From contig CBDBEN010000004.1 in assembly GCA_965204405.1 (NCBI GenBank), forward strand, positions 1 through 64,000: 64,000 nucleotides of DNA. Reading direction: 5' to 3'. Shown here piece after piece: positions 52,952 to 60,886 of the stretch. The position numbers and the translations under genes are program-made. This DNA is from JANQPX01 sp965204405 (GTDB lineage: Bacteria > Pseudomonadota > Alphaproteobacteria > Geminicoccales > Geminicoccaceae). Under the pieces are notes generated by a model. The model searched no databases, had not been told where the DNA came from, and saw nothing but the letters and a program-made list of their open reading frames with translations. The stretch's first letter is position 1; the number at the start of each line of letters is the position of its first letter.

Positions 52952-53596
52952 ATGCCCGGGCATTTGGCCATATCAGCCACGGGGTTAGCCAAAACTGATC
53001 AGCGCCCCGAAGTGACGCGAAAAGTTCCCTCGCTCAGCTATCTTCGCGCACTCTCGAACAGTCTGCGCAATGACCGAGCCAATGTTGCGGTCGAGTTTGC
53101 CTTAGCACTGCCCGTGCTGCTGCTCATGTTTCTCGCAAGCGCCGAACTCGGCCGTTTTGTCCTCCTTCACCAAAAGGTCGACCGTGTCGCCGTAACCATC
53201 TCCGATCTGGTCGCTCGCGCCGAAACCATCAGCGAATCCGAGCTCGATGACATTTTCAACGCTGCAGCCCAAGTTGCCGAACCTTTCGACCTCAACGGTC
53301 GCGGACGTGTGCTGGTATCGTCCGTGATCAATGCCGATGGCGAGGGAGCGACAGTTGCCTGGCAGCGGGCCGGCGGTGGAACTTTCAGCTCATCCAGTGA
53401 TATCGGTGTGGAAGGCGGTACGGCAACATTGCCTGACGATTTCGATGTCCGTGAGGGCGAGACCGCCATCATCTCCGAGGTCTTCTTTGATTTCGAACCT
53501 TTTCTGAGCAGCATGATCGTTGCCCCTCGCGTTCTATATCGACGTGCGCACCATAGACCTAGGCTTGGTACGCTGGACACGATCGAAGCAGGCTAG
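52952..53596 (+). CDS. Second TadE/TadF-like minor pilin
   Basis: A 214-residue TadE-like protein. After a basic N-terminus (RALSNSLRNDRAN), the pilin helix VAVEFALALPVLLLMFLASA, with its Glu, leads to ELGRFVLLHQKVDRVAVTIS. The family's C-terminal block, VAPRVLYRRAHHRPRLG, is complete, so no frameshift is needed despite an overlapping open frame there. It is 21 bp downstream of the first TadE-like gene, in the same operon. Confidence 0.82.
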   Translation: MPGHLAISATGLAKTDQRPEVTRKVPSLSYLRALSNSLRNDRANVAVEFALALPVLLLMFLASAELGRFVLLHQKVDRVAVTISDLVARAETISESELDDIFNAAAQVAEPFDLNGRGRVLVSSVINADGEGATVAWQRAGGGTFSSSSDIGVEGGTATLPDDFDVREGETAIISEVFFDFEPFLSSMIVAPRVLYRRAHHRPRLGTLDTIEAG

Positions 53597-53698
53597 TGGT
53601 ATGACCACACCATTTGATGAGCGGCGGCTTGAACGCGCTTGTTATTTGAAGCCATATCGGAAGGCGGGCTTCGGGAATCTCCTTCCTCGAACGAACCA

Positions 53699-54058
53699 CT
53701 AGGAAGGCACGCGTAAAGCCCAGATGACGGCGATGAACAAGCCCTTCGCTCGGGGTAAAATCAAAAGACAAAGAGCCAAACTCAGGCTCAGCAAGCTGGC
53801 GACGACAAACCAAAAAGGAAGGTCATCGTTGCGCACCATGTTCAAGATCACCGGTGCCATGAGATGGCCGACGATCAGGATGGTTAGCCAGGGCGGCGCA
53901 TCATCGGCGCGGATGTCGTGCCATGGATTGCCGCAGGCTGCACATTCATCCACCTGTTTCAGATAACTCCGAAACAACCGTCCCTTGCCGCAATACGGGC
54001 ATCGCCCGCAAATGCCGCGCCAGACTGCTGCCGGCAAAGGGCGCTTCTCGTCGTTCAA
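53699..54058 (-). CDS. DUF983 family membrane protein
   Basis: A 119-residue protein with two zinc-ribbon Cys pairs near the N-terminus (GRCPYCGKGRLFRSYL, ECAACGNPW) and two hydrophobic segments (LTILIVGHLMAPVILNM, FVVASLLSLSLALCLLIL). This is the DUF983 layout, common in Alphaproteobacteria and often near respiratory or folate genes. Its function is not established. It stands alone between the TadE-like genes and the liv operon. Confidence 0.8.
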   Translation of the reverse strand: MNDEKRPLPAAVWRGICGRCPYCGKGRLFRSYLKQVDECAACGNPWHDIRADDAPPWLTILIVGHLMAPVILNMVRNDDLPFWFVVASLLSLSLALCLLILPRAKGLFIAVIWALRVPS

Positions 54059-54118
54059 GACGCTCGTCCGATCTGCTAATGCTCCACCGAACAGACATAA
54101 GGTCAGCTACGTATTCTG

Positions 54119-54165
54119 CAAAAAAATAACGGCGCCCCGGACAACATGCCTCAGGCCGCCGTTAT
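54119..54165 (-). terminator. Rho-independent terminator of the liv operon
   Basis: Reading on the minus strand, a hairpin with a 9-bp stem (ATAACGGCG at 54126-54134 with CGCCGTTAT at 54157-54165) is followed by a run of seven T residues (54120-54126 as A on the + strand). It lies about 90 bp beyond the livJ-like stop codon. Confidence 0.65.
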
Positions 54166-54250
54166 CGTTTTACCAAAGTCTCATGCGGCTTCCGAATGCC
54201 GCGGCCCACGCCGACGTTACCACTAGGCTACGACGGCGTCTTGAGAGGAC

Positions 54251-55462
54251 CTATTTGATCAAGTCGGTCTTCCAGGCACCGTCATCCCCGACGGTGTTAA
54301 CCGAATAGATACCGCCGACATCGCCATTGTCGTCGAAGTCGCTATTGCCGGAAGCCCCTTCATAGTTGATATCTTCGCCGGCAGCGATAGCAGCCTTGGC
54401 CTTTTCCCATTCACCCGGACGGATAACGGTGCCGGGGCCGCTTGCAACCTCCCGAAGTGCGGCACCGATCGCAGCCCGATCAGCGCTGCCGGCCTTCTCG
54501 ATCGCAAGCGCGATCAGGAAAGAGGCATCGTAGCCGTGGGCGGCATAGGGCGCCTGCGGGTTGTTGCCGGTGGCCTCGTAGGCTTCGGCAAACGCCTTGT
54601 AGCTGTCATCACCATAGTCTGATGCCGACTGTGTGATGAAGATGTTGCCGCGAAGAGTGTCGGCACCGATCTGCTCGATCACGGAGGCATCGAACATACC
54701 ATCGGCCGCCATGAATTTTTCGAAGAGGCCATTTTCCAGCGAGTTGCGGATGATGGTGATGCCGCTGCCGCCATAATAGGCGAAGATGGCGAGGCCTTCG
54801 GCACCGTTTCCTGAAAGCGTGGACAGCTCCGAGCGATAAGAGGCCTTGTTGGGCTCGTGAGCCTGGTTTGCCGTGATCTCGCCACCGAGATCCTTGAACG
54901 CCTGCTCGAAGACGGCGGCAATTCCAGCATTGTAATCATCGTTCGAATAGGTCATCGCCAGCTTCTTGTAGCCGGAATCGATGGCAAGCTGAGCGATCGC
55001 GAGACCTTGATAGGCATCCGAGGGCGCAACGCGGAACACCGTGTCGTTGTCGTCGAGCTCGGAGATCGAAGGTGCCGTTGCCGAGTCGGAGAGAGCGACG
55101 ACCCCTGCCGGAATGGTGACGGACTGCACCATGCCGTTGGTGGCACCGGAGCAGCTTGCGCCGATAATCGCCACCACCTGCTCGACATTCACCACCTTGG
55201 TGCCGGCATCGACCCCAGCCTTCGGGTCACACTGGCTATCGGAAAGAACGAGGTTGTAAGTATCACCGCCCAAGAGGCCGCCTTGGCTGTTGACGTGTTC
55301 GGCAGCGAGGTTCCGCCCGGCGACAATTGGGGCTACCAGTTCAGCGATCGGGCCGGTGACCCCTGCGACCGAGCCGACATTGATGTCGGCTGCCTGACTA
55401 GCACCTGTCATCAGTGCGAATGCCGATGCGGCAAGGGTTAGTTGCTTTAGTTGTGATGTCAT
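54251..55462 (-). CDS. Branched-chain amino acid/amide-type ABC transporter, substrate-binding protein
   Basis: A 403-residue LivJ/Peripla_BP_6 periplasmic protein. The ATG at 55462 has GGAGG nine bases upstream; the ATG at 55477 overlaps that site and is rejected. The signal peptide ends near ASQA-ADINVG. The mature protein shows GVTGPIAELVAPIVAGRNLA, VVAIIGASCSGATNGMVQ (ligand-binding Ser/Thr turn) and FRVAPSDAYQGLAIAQLAID. It captures branched-chain amino acids, amides or a related polar solute; the ligand is not certain. Last gene of the minus-strand operon livG-livF-livH-livM-livJ, followed by a terminator. Confidence 0.87.
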   Translation of the reverse strand: MTSQLKQLTLAASAFALMTGASQAADINVGSVAGVTGPIAELVAPIVAGRNLAAEHVNSQGGLLGGDTYNLVLSDSQCDPKAGVDAGTKVVNVEQVVAIIGASCSGATNGMVQSVTIPAGVVALSDSATAPSISELDDNDTVFRVAPSDAYQGLAIAQLAIDSGYKKLAMTYSNDDYNAGIAAVFEQAFKDLGGEITANQAHEPNKASYRSELSTLSGNGAEGLAIFAYYGGSGITIIRNSLENGLFEKFMAADGMFDASVIEQIGADTLRGNIFITQSASDYGDDSYKAFAEAYEATGNNPQAPYAAHGYDASFLIALAIEKAGSADRAAIGAALREVASGPGTVIRPGEWEKAKAAIAAGEDINYEGASGNSDFDDNGDVGGIYSVNTVGDDGAWKTDLIK

Positions 55463-55487
55463 GACCTTGGCCTCCATAATTCACTCG

Positions 55488-56459
55488 TTACGAGGTTGAC
55501 GTGTTGGGCTCCCGCCCCGTTTCAGCGGCTTTCTCCCGCCGCTCGGGTAAGATGCCGTTAGGAAATCGCTGCAAAACGATCTGCAACAATAGACCGATCA
55601 GAAAGACACGAACATAGGCTGTTCGTATCGCCAGCTCATCGGGCAGCCGACTGGTGAGCAGCTCGGTCGCTGACCAAATGGTCCAGATCAGGATCGCTCC
55701 CAGGATCGCCCCTTTGTTGTTGGCGCTGCCACCGACGATCAGCATCACCCACACCAAAAAGGTAGCGGTGAGCGGGTCAGCGGCATTGGGGTCGATGAAC
55801 TTCAGATAATGCGCGGTCAGCGCGCCACCTAGCCCCATAAACATCGCTCCAAGCACGAAGGCTTCGACCCTCAGCCGATCAACGTCTTTGCCTGCCGCGC
55901 GGGTCGCCGCCTCATTTTCCCGGATGGCGGTCATCACACGCCCCCAAGGCGCTTTCCGCGCACGCTCCAGCAAAAAGTAGAGACCGACAACGATCAGCAG
56001 CACCAGCGCCATGAAAGAGAGGTGGTTCCAGGGCTCCGGCAATGTCTCGAACGGCTTCGGTACCAGGGACACACCGCGCGGGCCGTTGGTCGCCCAGGTC
56101 TCGTTCTTGAACATCAAGCGCAGGATCTCGGCGATACCGAGCGTGGCGATCGCCAAATAGTCGCTGCGCAATCGGATGCAGATACGGGCAACCGCATAGG
56201 CAATGATGCCGGCCAACACCATCGCGGCGATGAAACCGACAAGGAACGGCAGCTCGAGGCCGCCGAGATGGCGCTCGGAAGCCGCGGTGGTGATCATCGC
56301 GCTCGCATAGGCACCCACGGCGAAAAAGCCTGCGATGCCGGCATTGAACATGCCGGTGAAGCCCCATTGCACATTGAGGCCGAGCGCCATCACCGCATAA
56401 ATCCCGCCGAAGGTCAAAAGCGAGATGACGTAGAGGCCGATGCCGTAGAGCTGATCCAT
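55488..56459 (-). CDS. Branched-chain-type ABC transporter permease (LivM-like)
   Basis: A 323-residue inner-membrane permease with about eight to nine helices. GFTGMFNAGIAGFFAVGAYA and DYLAIATLGIAEILRLMFKN followed by TNGPRGVSLVPKP are LivM blocks. The cytoplasmic coupling loop is RAAGKDVDRLRVEAFVLGAM. It lies one base after the livH-like stop and 25 bp before the binding-protein gene. It pairs with the LivH-like protein to form the channel. Confidence 0.9.
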   Translation of the reverse strand: MDQLYGIGLYVISLLTFGGIYAVMALGLNVQWGFTGMFNAGIAGFFAVGAYASAMITTAASERHLGGLELPFLVGFIAAMVLAGIIAYAVARICIRLRSDYLAIATLGIAEILRLMFKNETWATNGPRGVSLVPKPFETLPEPWNHLSFMALVLLIVVGLYFLLERARKAPWGRVMTAIRENEAATRAAGKDVDRLRVEAFVLGAMFMGLGGALTAHYLKFIDPNAADPLTATFLVWVMLIVGGSANNKGAILGAILIWTIWSATELLTSRLPDELAIRTAYVRVFLIGLLLQIVLQRFPNGILPERREKAAETGREPNTSTS

Positions 56460-56460
56460 C

Positions 56461-57351
56461 TCAGAACACCCTGCCGCGGAACAGGCCCGATGGCCGCCAG
56501 ATCAACATGGCCACCATCAGCGCAAAAGCTACGCCCGCCTTGTAACCGGGTGACACCAGCGGGCCGTCGCCGAACCACGGGTAGGTGGAGATTTCCTCGG
56601 CAATACCGATCACCAGCCCGCCCGCCATGGCACCGTAGGGACTGCCGACCCCGCCAAGGATCGCAGATGCGAACAGCGGCAGGAGAATCTTGAAGCCCAT
56701 CATGGTCTCGACATGGGTGTCGATCGCAAGAAACACCCCAGCCGCTGCCGCCAGGCTGGCGCCGACAACCCAGGTAGCACGGATCACCTTTTCGGTCTCG
56801 ATGCCAGTGAGCTGAGCAAGTTCGGGACTGTCGGCCATCGCGCGCATCGCCTTGCCGATCTTGGTCCGGGTCAGGAGGTAGTGAACGAGCGCCATCAAAA
56901 TGAGGGCGGCGATGACGATGACGATATGCTTCGGCGAGATGCGCAGCGCGTCGAAGAAAATATAGGGTCGTTGAATGCCCGGTTGAAAGGATTGCAGCTG
57001 GACCCCCCAGCTGAACTGGGTCACCGAGCGCAGCATGAGCATCATACCGAAGGATGCCATGACCAGAATGATCGTCGGACTAGCGCGAAGGGGTTTGTAG
57101 AAGACCCGGTCGATGCCAAGGGTGACAATTGACGTGACCGCCATGGCAAGGGGCAAGAGAGCAAGAGGATGCCAGCCGGTCAACCAGATCAGGGTCAGAG
57201 TCACATAGACCGAGAATGTCATGACCTCGCCGTGGGCGAAATTGGCAAATCGCAGAATACCGAAAGTGAGCGTAATCCCGATCGCGCCCAGCGCGTAGAT
57301 GCTGCCGAGCACGATCCCGGGAATGAGGTGAAAATTCAAGAACTCGATCAA
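56461..57351 (-). CDS. Branched-chain-type ABC transporter permease (LivH-like)
   Basis: A 296-residue permease. The N-terminus has LIPGIVLGSIYALGAIGITL and TFGILRFANFAHGEVMTFSV, classic LivH. RAMADSPELAQLTGIETEKV is the EAA-like coupling loop, and AILGGVGSPYGAMAGGLVIG the conserved helix near the C-terminus. The gene overlaps the livF-like gene by four bases, so it is translationally coupled. Confidence 0.9.
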   Translation of the reverse strand: MIEFLNFHLIPGIVLGSIYALGAIGITLTFGILRFANFAHGEVMTFSVYVTLTLIWLTGWHPLALLPLAMAVTSIVTLGIDRVFYKPLRASPTIILVMASFGMMLMLRSVTQFSWGVQLQSFQPGIQRPYIFFDALRISPKHIVIVIAALILMALVHYLLTRTKIGKAMRAMADSPELAQLTGIETEKVIRATWVVGASLAAAAGVFLAIDTHVETMMGFKILLPLFASAILGGVGSPYGAMAGGLVIGIAEEISTYPWFGDGPLVSPGYKAGVAFALMVAMLIWRPSGLFRGRVF

Positions 57352-58061
57352 GCCCCGCCCCCGAGAAACATTTCACCGACCTCCTTATTGGCAAGCAGGC
57401 CTTGACCGGTGTCATCCAATCGGTTCCGACCATCAACCAGCACGTAGCCTCGGGCGGCGATCGAGAGTGCCTGCTTGGCATTTTGCTCGACCATCAGGAT
57501 CGGCGTGCCTGCAGCGTTGATATCCTTGATGATCTGAAAAATCTCGCCCCTGAACTTCGGTGATAGACCTGCCGTCGGTTCGTCCACCAGGAGGATCTTC
57601 GGCTCCAGCATCAATGCCTTGCCCATCGCCACCATCTGCCGCTGCCCGCCGGAAAGCGTGCCGGCGACCTGGCGGCGTTTCTCCAGGAGCGGCGGGAACA
57701 TCTCGTAGATTTCACCAAGACGGGGGCGAATGTCGTCGTTCCTGACATAAGCCCCCATTTCCAGATTTTCCTCGACCGTCAGGGTCGGAAATATGTTGGA
57801 GGTCTGGGGAACGTAGCAAACCCCCTTCTTTACCACCTGATCGGGCGGCGTGTTGGTGATCTCCTGCCCATCGAGGCGCACCTTGCCGTCGCTCAAGCGA
57901 AGCAGGCCAAACACGGCCTTCATCGCGGTCGACTTGCCGGCGCCGTTCGGTCCTATGATCGCGACGATCTCCCCTTCGCCTACGGTGAGCGAGACACCAT
58001 GCAGGATCTGGGTCTCGCCATAGCCGCCGACGATGTCGTCGAGCTCGAGAACCGCGCTCAT
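57348..58061 (-). CDS. Branched-chain-type ABC transporter ATPase (LivF-like)
   Basis: A 237-residue ATPase. Walker A is GPNGAGKSTAMKAVFG, the Q-loop YVPQTSNIFPTLTVEENLEM, the signature LSGGQRQMVAMGKALM and Walker B ILLVDEPTAGLSP. The short length and the sequence after the Q-loop are those of LivF. It overlaps the livG-like gene by four bases. Works as a heterodimer with the LivG-like ATPase. Confidence 0.92.
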   Translation of the reverse strand: MSAVLELDDIVGGYGETQILHGVSLTVGEGEIVAIIGPNGAGKSTAMKAVFGLLRLSDGKVRLDGQEITNTPPDQVVKKGVCYVPQTSNIFPTLTVEENLEMGAYVRNDDIRPRLGEIYEMFPPLLEKRRQVAGTLSGGQRQMVAMGKALMLEPKILLVDEPTAGLSPKFRGEIFQIIKDINAAGTPILMVEQNAKQALSIAARGYVLVDGRNRLDDTGQGLLANKEVGEMFLGGGA

Positions 58062-58831
58062 GCCACGGCCTCGTCTTCGCCGCCGCCAAGATAGGCATCG
58101 AGCACGCGGGGATCCTTCCTCACCTCTTCCATCGTTCCTTCGGTAAGAACCGTACCCTCGGCAAGAACGATCACCGGGTCGCAGAGGCTGGCGATCAAGT
58201 CCATGTCGTGCTCGATGATACAGACCGTGTATCCGCGCTCGACATTCAACCGCTGGATCATGTTGCGTATTTCGCCGAGAAGCGTCGGATTGACGCCGGC
58301 GCCCGGTTCATCGAGCAAGACCAGACGTGGCTCGGTCATCATCGTCCGCCCGATCTCCAGGAGCTTTTTCTGACCGCCGGAAAGGTTCTGAGCAAGCTCG
58401 TCCCGGACGCGCGTGAGATTGAGAAAGTCCAGCACCTCCTCTGCCCGCGCCTGTACGTCTCGCTCCTTTGCGCGCACCGCCGCTGGTCTCGTCCAGAGCT
58501 GAAACAACGCCTCACCCGGCTGATCGGCCGGCACGACCATCAGGTTTTCGAGAACCGTAAGCTTGCCGAACTCGTGGGGGATCTGAAACGTTCGGACGAT
58601 GCCGCGGTGGAACATCTTGTGGGTCGGGAGCCCGGTGACGTCCTCGCCATCTAGTAGGATTTTCCCGGACGTCGGCGGCAAGGCCCCTGCGATCATGTTG
58701 AAACAGGTGGTCTTGCCGGCACCATTTGGCCCAATCAGGCCCGTAATCGAGCCGGCCTTGATCTCGAAGCTGCATTCACGGACGGCAACCAGCCCGCCGA
58801 AACGCCGCTCAAGCTTTTCGACCTTCAGCAT
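58058..58831 (-). CDS. Branched-chain-type ABC transporter ATPase (LivG-like)
   Basis: A 257-residue ATPase. Walker A is GPNGAGKTTCFNMIAG, the signature NLSGGQKKLLEIGRTMM and Walker B LVLLDEPGAGVNP. The LivG-specific stretch IVRTFQIPHEFGKLTVLENL is present. First gene of the transport operon; its leader (58832-58996) separates it from the XRE-cupin regulator gene on the same strand, so it may have its own promoter or be read through from that gene. Confidence 0.92.
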   Translation of the reverse strand: MLKVEKLERRFGGLVAVRECSFEIKAGSITGLIGPNGAGKTTCFNMIAGALPPTSGKILLDGEDVTGLPTHKMFHRGIVRTFQIPHEFGKLTVLENLMVVPADQPGEALFQLWTRPAAVRAKERDVQARAEEVLDFLNLTRVRDELAQNLSGGQKKLLEIGRTMMTEPRLVLLDEPGAGVNPTLLGEIRNMIQRLNVERGYTVCIIEHDMDLIASLCDPVIVLAEGTVLTEGTMEEVRKDPRVLDAYLGGGEDEAVA

Positions 58832-58996
58832 CGAAAAAATGCGCCTGTCGAGATGGTCAATGCCGTTAACGCAATATTGTACACATGCACTCCTGAAAGA
58901 CGCCTTCTTCCCTGTTCCCGCCTTGATGGCTTTCCTGCAACCTAGCCTCCTGGAAGACCAGGGATCAACCGTAGAATCGGGGTCTGCCTGAGACCG

Positions 58997-59626
58997 TCAT
59001 TCCAAATCCTCACGGGGATAGCTGATCATCGAGAGAAACCGGATCGGCAATTTGACAAGATCCTCTGGGCCATGGGGAGCATCCGCGTCAAAAAACAAGC
59101 TGTCACCTGGGGCCAGATGATAGGTCTTGTCGCCATGGCGATAGGCGACCTCGCCTTCGAGCATGTAGATGAATTCCAGCCCTGCATGCTGAAACAGCGG
59201 AAAAACATCCGATTCTTCCGTCAGGGTGATCAGATAAGGTTCGACCGCCAAGCGCTTCGACTGGGTGTGACCAAGAAGCTGATATTGATGCCCTGCCCGC
59301 GTGCCGCGCCGCTCGATCGCGAGCCCGTCACCCGATTTGACGAACACGGCGTCCCGCTCCTCCTCATAGCGACGGAAAAAGGCTGTCACCGGAACATGCA
59401 GCGCCTTTGAAAGTGCACGCAAGGTGGCGAGCGACGGTGAGGTCAGGCCATTCTCGATCTTGGAGAGCATGCCGGAGGACAGGTCTGCGGCACGCGCGAG
59501 TTCAGCGACCGTCAGTTCCTGCTTGATCCGAAAGCTGCGCACCTCGCGGCCGATCGCCGATTCCAGGGCACTGTCCTTCGCCCCGTCAAGCGCATGAGGA
59601 TCCTGTTGATACGACTGTTCCGTCAT
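58997..59626 (-). CDS. XRE-cupin transcriptional regulator
   Basis: A 209-residue regulator with an N-terminal Cro/C1-type helix-turn-helix (about 25-80: REVRSFRIKQELTVAELARA, then LSSGMLSKIENGLTSPSLAT). The C-terminal cupin sensor spans about 120-200 (FIYMLEGEVAYRHGDKTYHL, PGDSLFFDADAPHGPE). The cupin probably binds a small ligand imported or degraded by the neighbouring genes. Regulators of this design commonly sit beside amino-acid or amine catabolic operons. It is immediately upstream of and codirectional with the liv genes, making them its likely target. Confidence 0.85.
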   Translation of the reverse strand: MTEQSYQQDPHALDGAKDSALESAIGREVRSFRIKQELTVAELARAADLSSGMLSKIENGLTSPSLATLRALSKALHVPVTAFFRRYEEERDAVFVKSGDGLAIERRGTRAGHQYQLLGHTQSKRLAVEPYLITLTEESDVFPLFQHAGLEFIYMLEGEVAYRHGDKTYHLAPGDSLFFDADAPHGPEDLVKLPIRFLSMISYPREDLE

Positions 59627-59809
59627 CTCAATACGCTACCTCTCTTTGCCCACGCGCTTTGCCATAAACTCGCCACCGCAAAGCCCGCTGTGCATGATGT
59701 CACATCCCTTTTTGGTACGGATCGAATCATCATAGGATGGCATGATTGACTCAATCACAATAACCAACATGAAATTAACTATTCCAGGGGGAAATCGACG
59801 ATCAAGATA

Positions 59810-60136
59810 TTGGCGATCATAACACCGGCTGTGGCCTTGTCACTCAGCGCCTGCAGCATACAGGACCCTTTGGTCGGCACCGGACCGATCCAACTTAGTT
59901 CCGGCATGCAGCAGGGGTTTGAACAATATCAAAAGGAACGGTCACCTGGCCATTTTGCCGTCTCGACCGATGGAACTTATGCTTCCTATAATTATTGCCC
60001 TGACGGTCGATGCTTTCGCGGCTCGAAACCAGATGCAATTCACCATTGCGAGGAGGGAAGCGGCGGCGTTCCCTGTAAGATCTACGGCGCTCATGGCAAA
60101 GTCGTCTGGAACAGCGAAATTGAGGCTGGGGACTAA
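59810..60136 (+). CDS. Small Cys-rich lipoprotein of unknown function
   Basis: About 108 residues, probably starting at TTG 59810 because no better codon lies in frame. The hydrophobic leader IITPAVALSLSAC ends in a lipobox. The mature part has YASYNYCPDGRCFRGSKPDA and HHCEEGSGGVPCKIYGAHGK, with four Cys likely forming two disulphides. The pattern recurs in small alphaproteobacterial lipoproteins, but I cannot name a function. It is divergent from the XRE-cupin gene. Confidence 0.6.
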   Translation: MAIITPAVALSLSACSIQDPLVGTGPIQLSSGMQQGFEQYQKERSPGHFAVSTDGTYASYNYCPDGRCFRGSKPDAIHHCEEGSGGVPCKIYGAHGKVVWNSEIEAGD

Positions 60137-60432
60137 AAACAGGAGGTCTGGCAGTTGCCCCCTGCCAGTCTGACAAGCGAGGGCAAGCCTACCGGTCAAT
60201 TGCAACCGAGTTCACCACGTCCGGCGAGGTGTTCCGCATCCGGCTTGGGCGATGCTGTCACGAAGAAGATGGCAGGCTGCCCCCCCCAGCCTAACCTATT
60301 ACGGATGGTGATCGCCATACTCTTGGCAAGAGATTCTGCGCCTTCTTCCAAAAGGCAAGCCGAAGCATTTTTCATGATCAAGAAATGGACAGCGAAGGCC
60401 GCCCGTCCGCCAATTGCCGTTCCTGATCGTTA

Positions 60433-60558
60433 GAGCGTTTTCGGTTGAGGTTTACGCAGTGCCAGTCCTCTCCCCCCTCAGCGCCACCCGATATGGTGGA
60501 GATCCTGCGGGTGGTTGGGCGGGGGAGAGGGCTGGATCGACCTGCCCCGGAAATGCGC
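60433..60558. repeat. TA-flanked palindromic element, copy 3
   Basis: A 126-bp element between TA at 60431-60432 and TA at 60559-60560. The left end reads GAGCGTTTTCGGTTG and the right end, read inward, GCGCATTTCCGGGGC. The stem arms (from about 60461 and to about 60535) share CCAG, CTCTCCCCC and CCACCC with the other copies but are imperfect. The loop carries the reverse of GGATC and CATATCGG. Lies in a gene-free stretch about 40 bp from the terminator of the amt operon. Confidence 0.78.
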
Positions 60559-60596
60559 TAGATGGCATGCTTTCGAGGCAGGAAGCATTCAAAAGA

Positions 60597-60623
60597 AAAG
60601 GCCGGTGACAAGCACCGGCCTTT
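60597..60623 (-). terminator. Rho-independent terminator of the amt operon
   Basis: An 11-bp perfect stem (AAAGGCCGGTG at 60597-60607 with CACCGGCCTTT at 60613-60623) has a 5-nt loop. It is followed on the minus strand by TCTTTTG. It lies about 20 bp after the stop codon of the 75-residue protein gene downstream of amt. Confidence 0.75.
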
Positions 60624-60644
60624 ATCACCTCGAAGAACGTCCGA

Positions 60645-60872
60645 TCAGTCGAGCCGTTGCGTGCGCATCACCCGTTCGACGTCCGTAGGTTTGGCCAGCT
60701 TGGCCATGTCGTCGTCATAGGTCTTTCGCTCGAACCCGATTTGCCAGACATGGAACCCGACCCAGAACAGCAGGCCGAGGATGAACCACATCATCTCGGT
60801 GCCGACGAAGGGATAGATCGGGCCGACGGTCGCGAGATCGACGGCCCAGGTGGTTACTTCGGTTGTTGACAT
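60645..60872 (-). CDS. Small single-pass membrane protein cotranscribed with the ammonium transporter
   Basis: A 75-residue protein with one clear membrane helix (MMWFILGLLFWVGFHVWQIG) followed by a charged C-terminal tail (FERKTYDDDMAKLAKPTDVE). It starts 14 bp after the amt stop codon, and the pair ends at a strong terminator, so it belongs with amt. I do not know the family by name. By position it could be an accessory or regulatory subunit of the transporter, taking the place where glnK often stands. Confidence 0.72.
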   Translation of the reverse strand: MSTTEVTTWAVDLATVGPIYPFVGTEMMWFILGLLFWVGFHVWQIGFERKTYDDDMAKLAKPTDVERVMRTQRLD

Positions 60873-60886
60873 GGTCTCGTTCTCCC

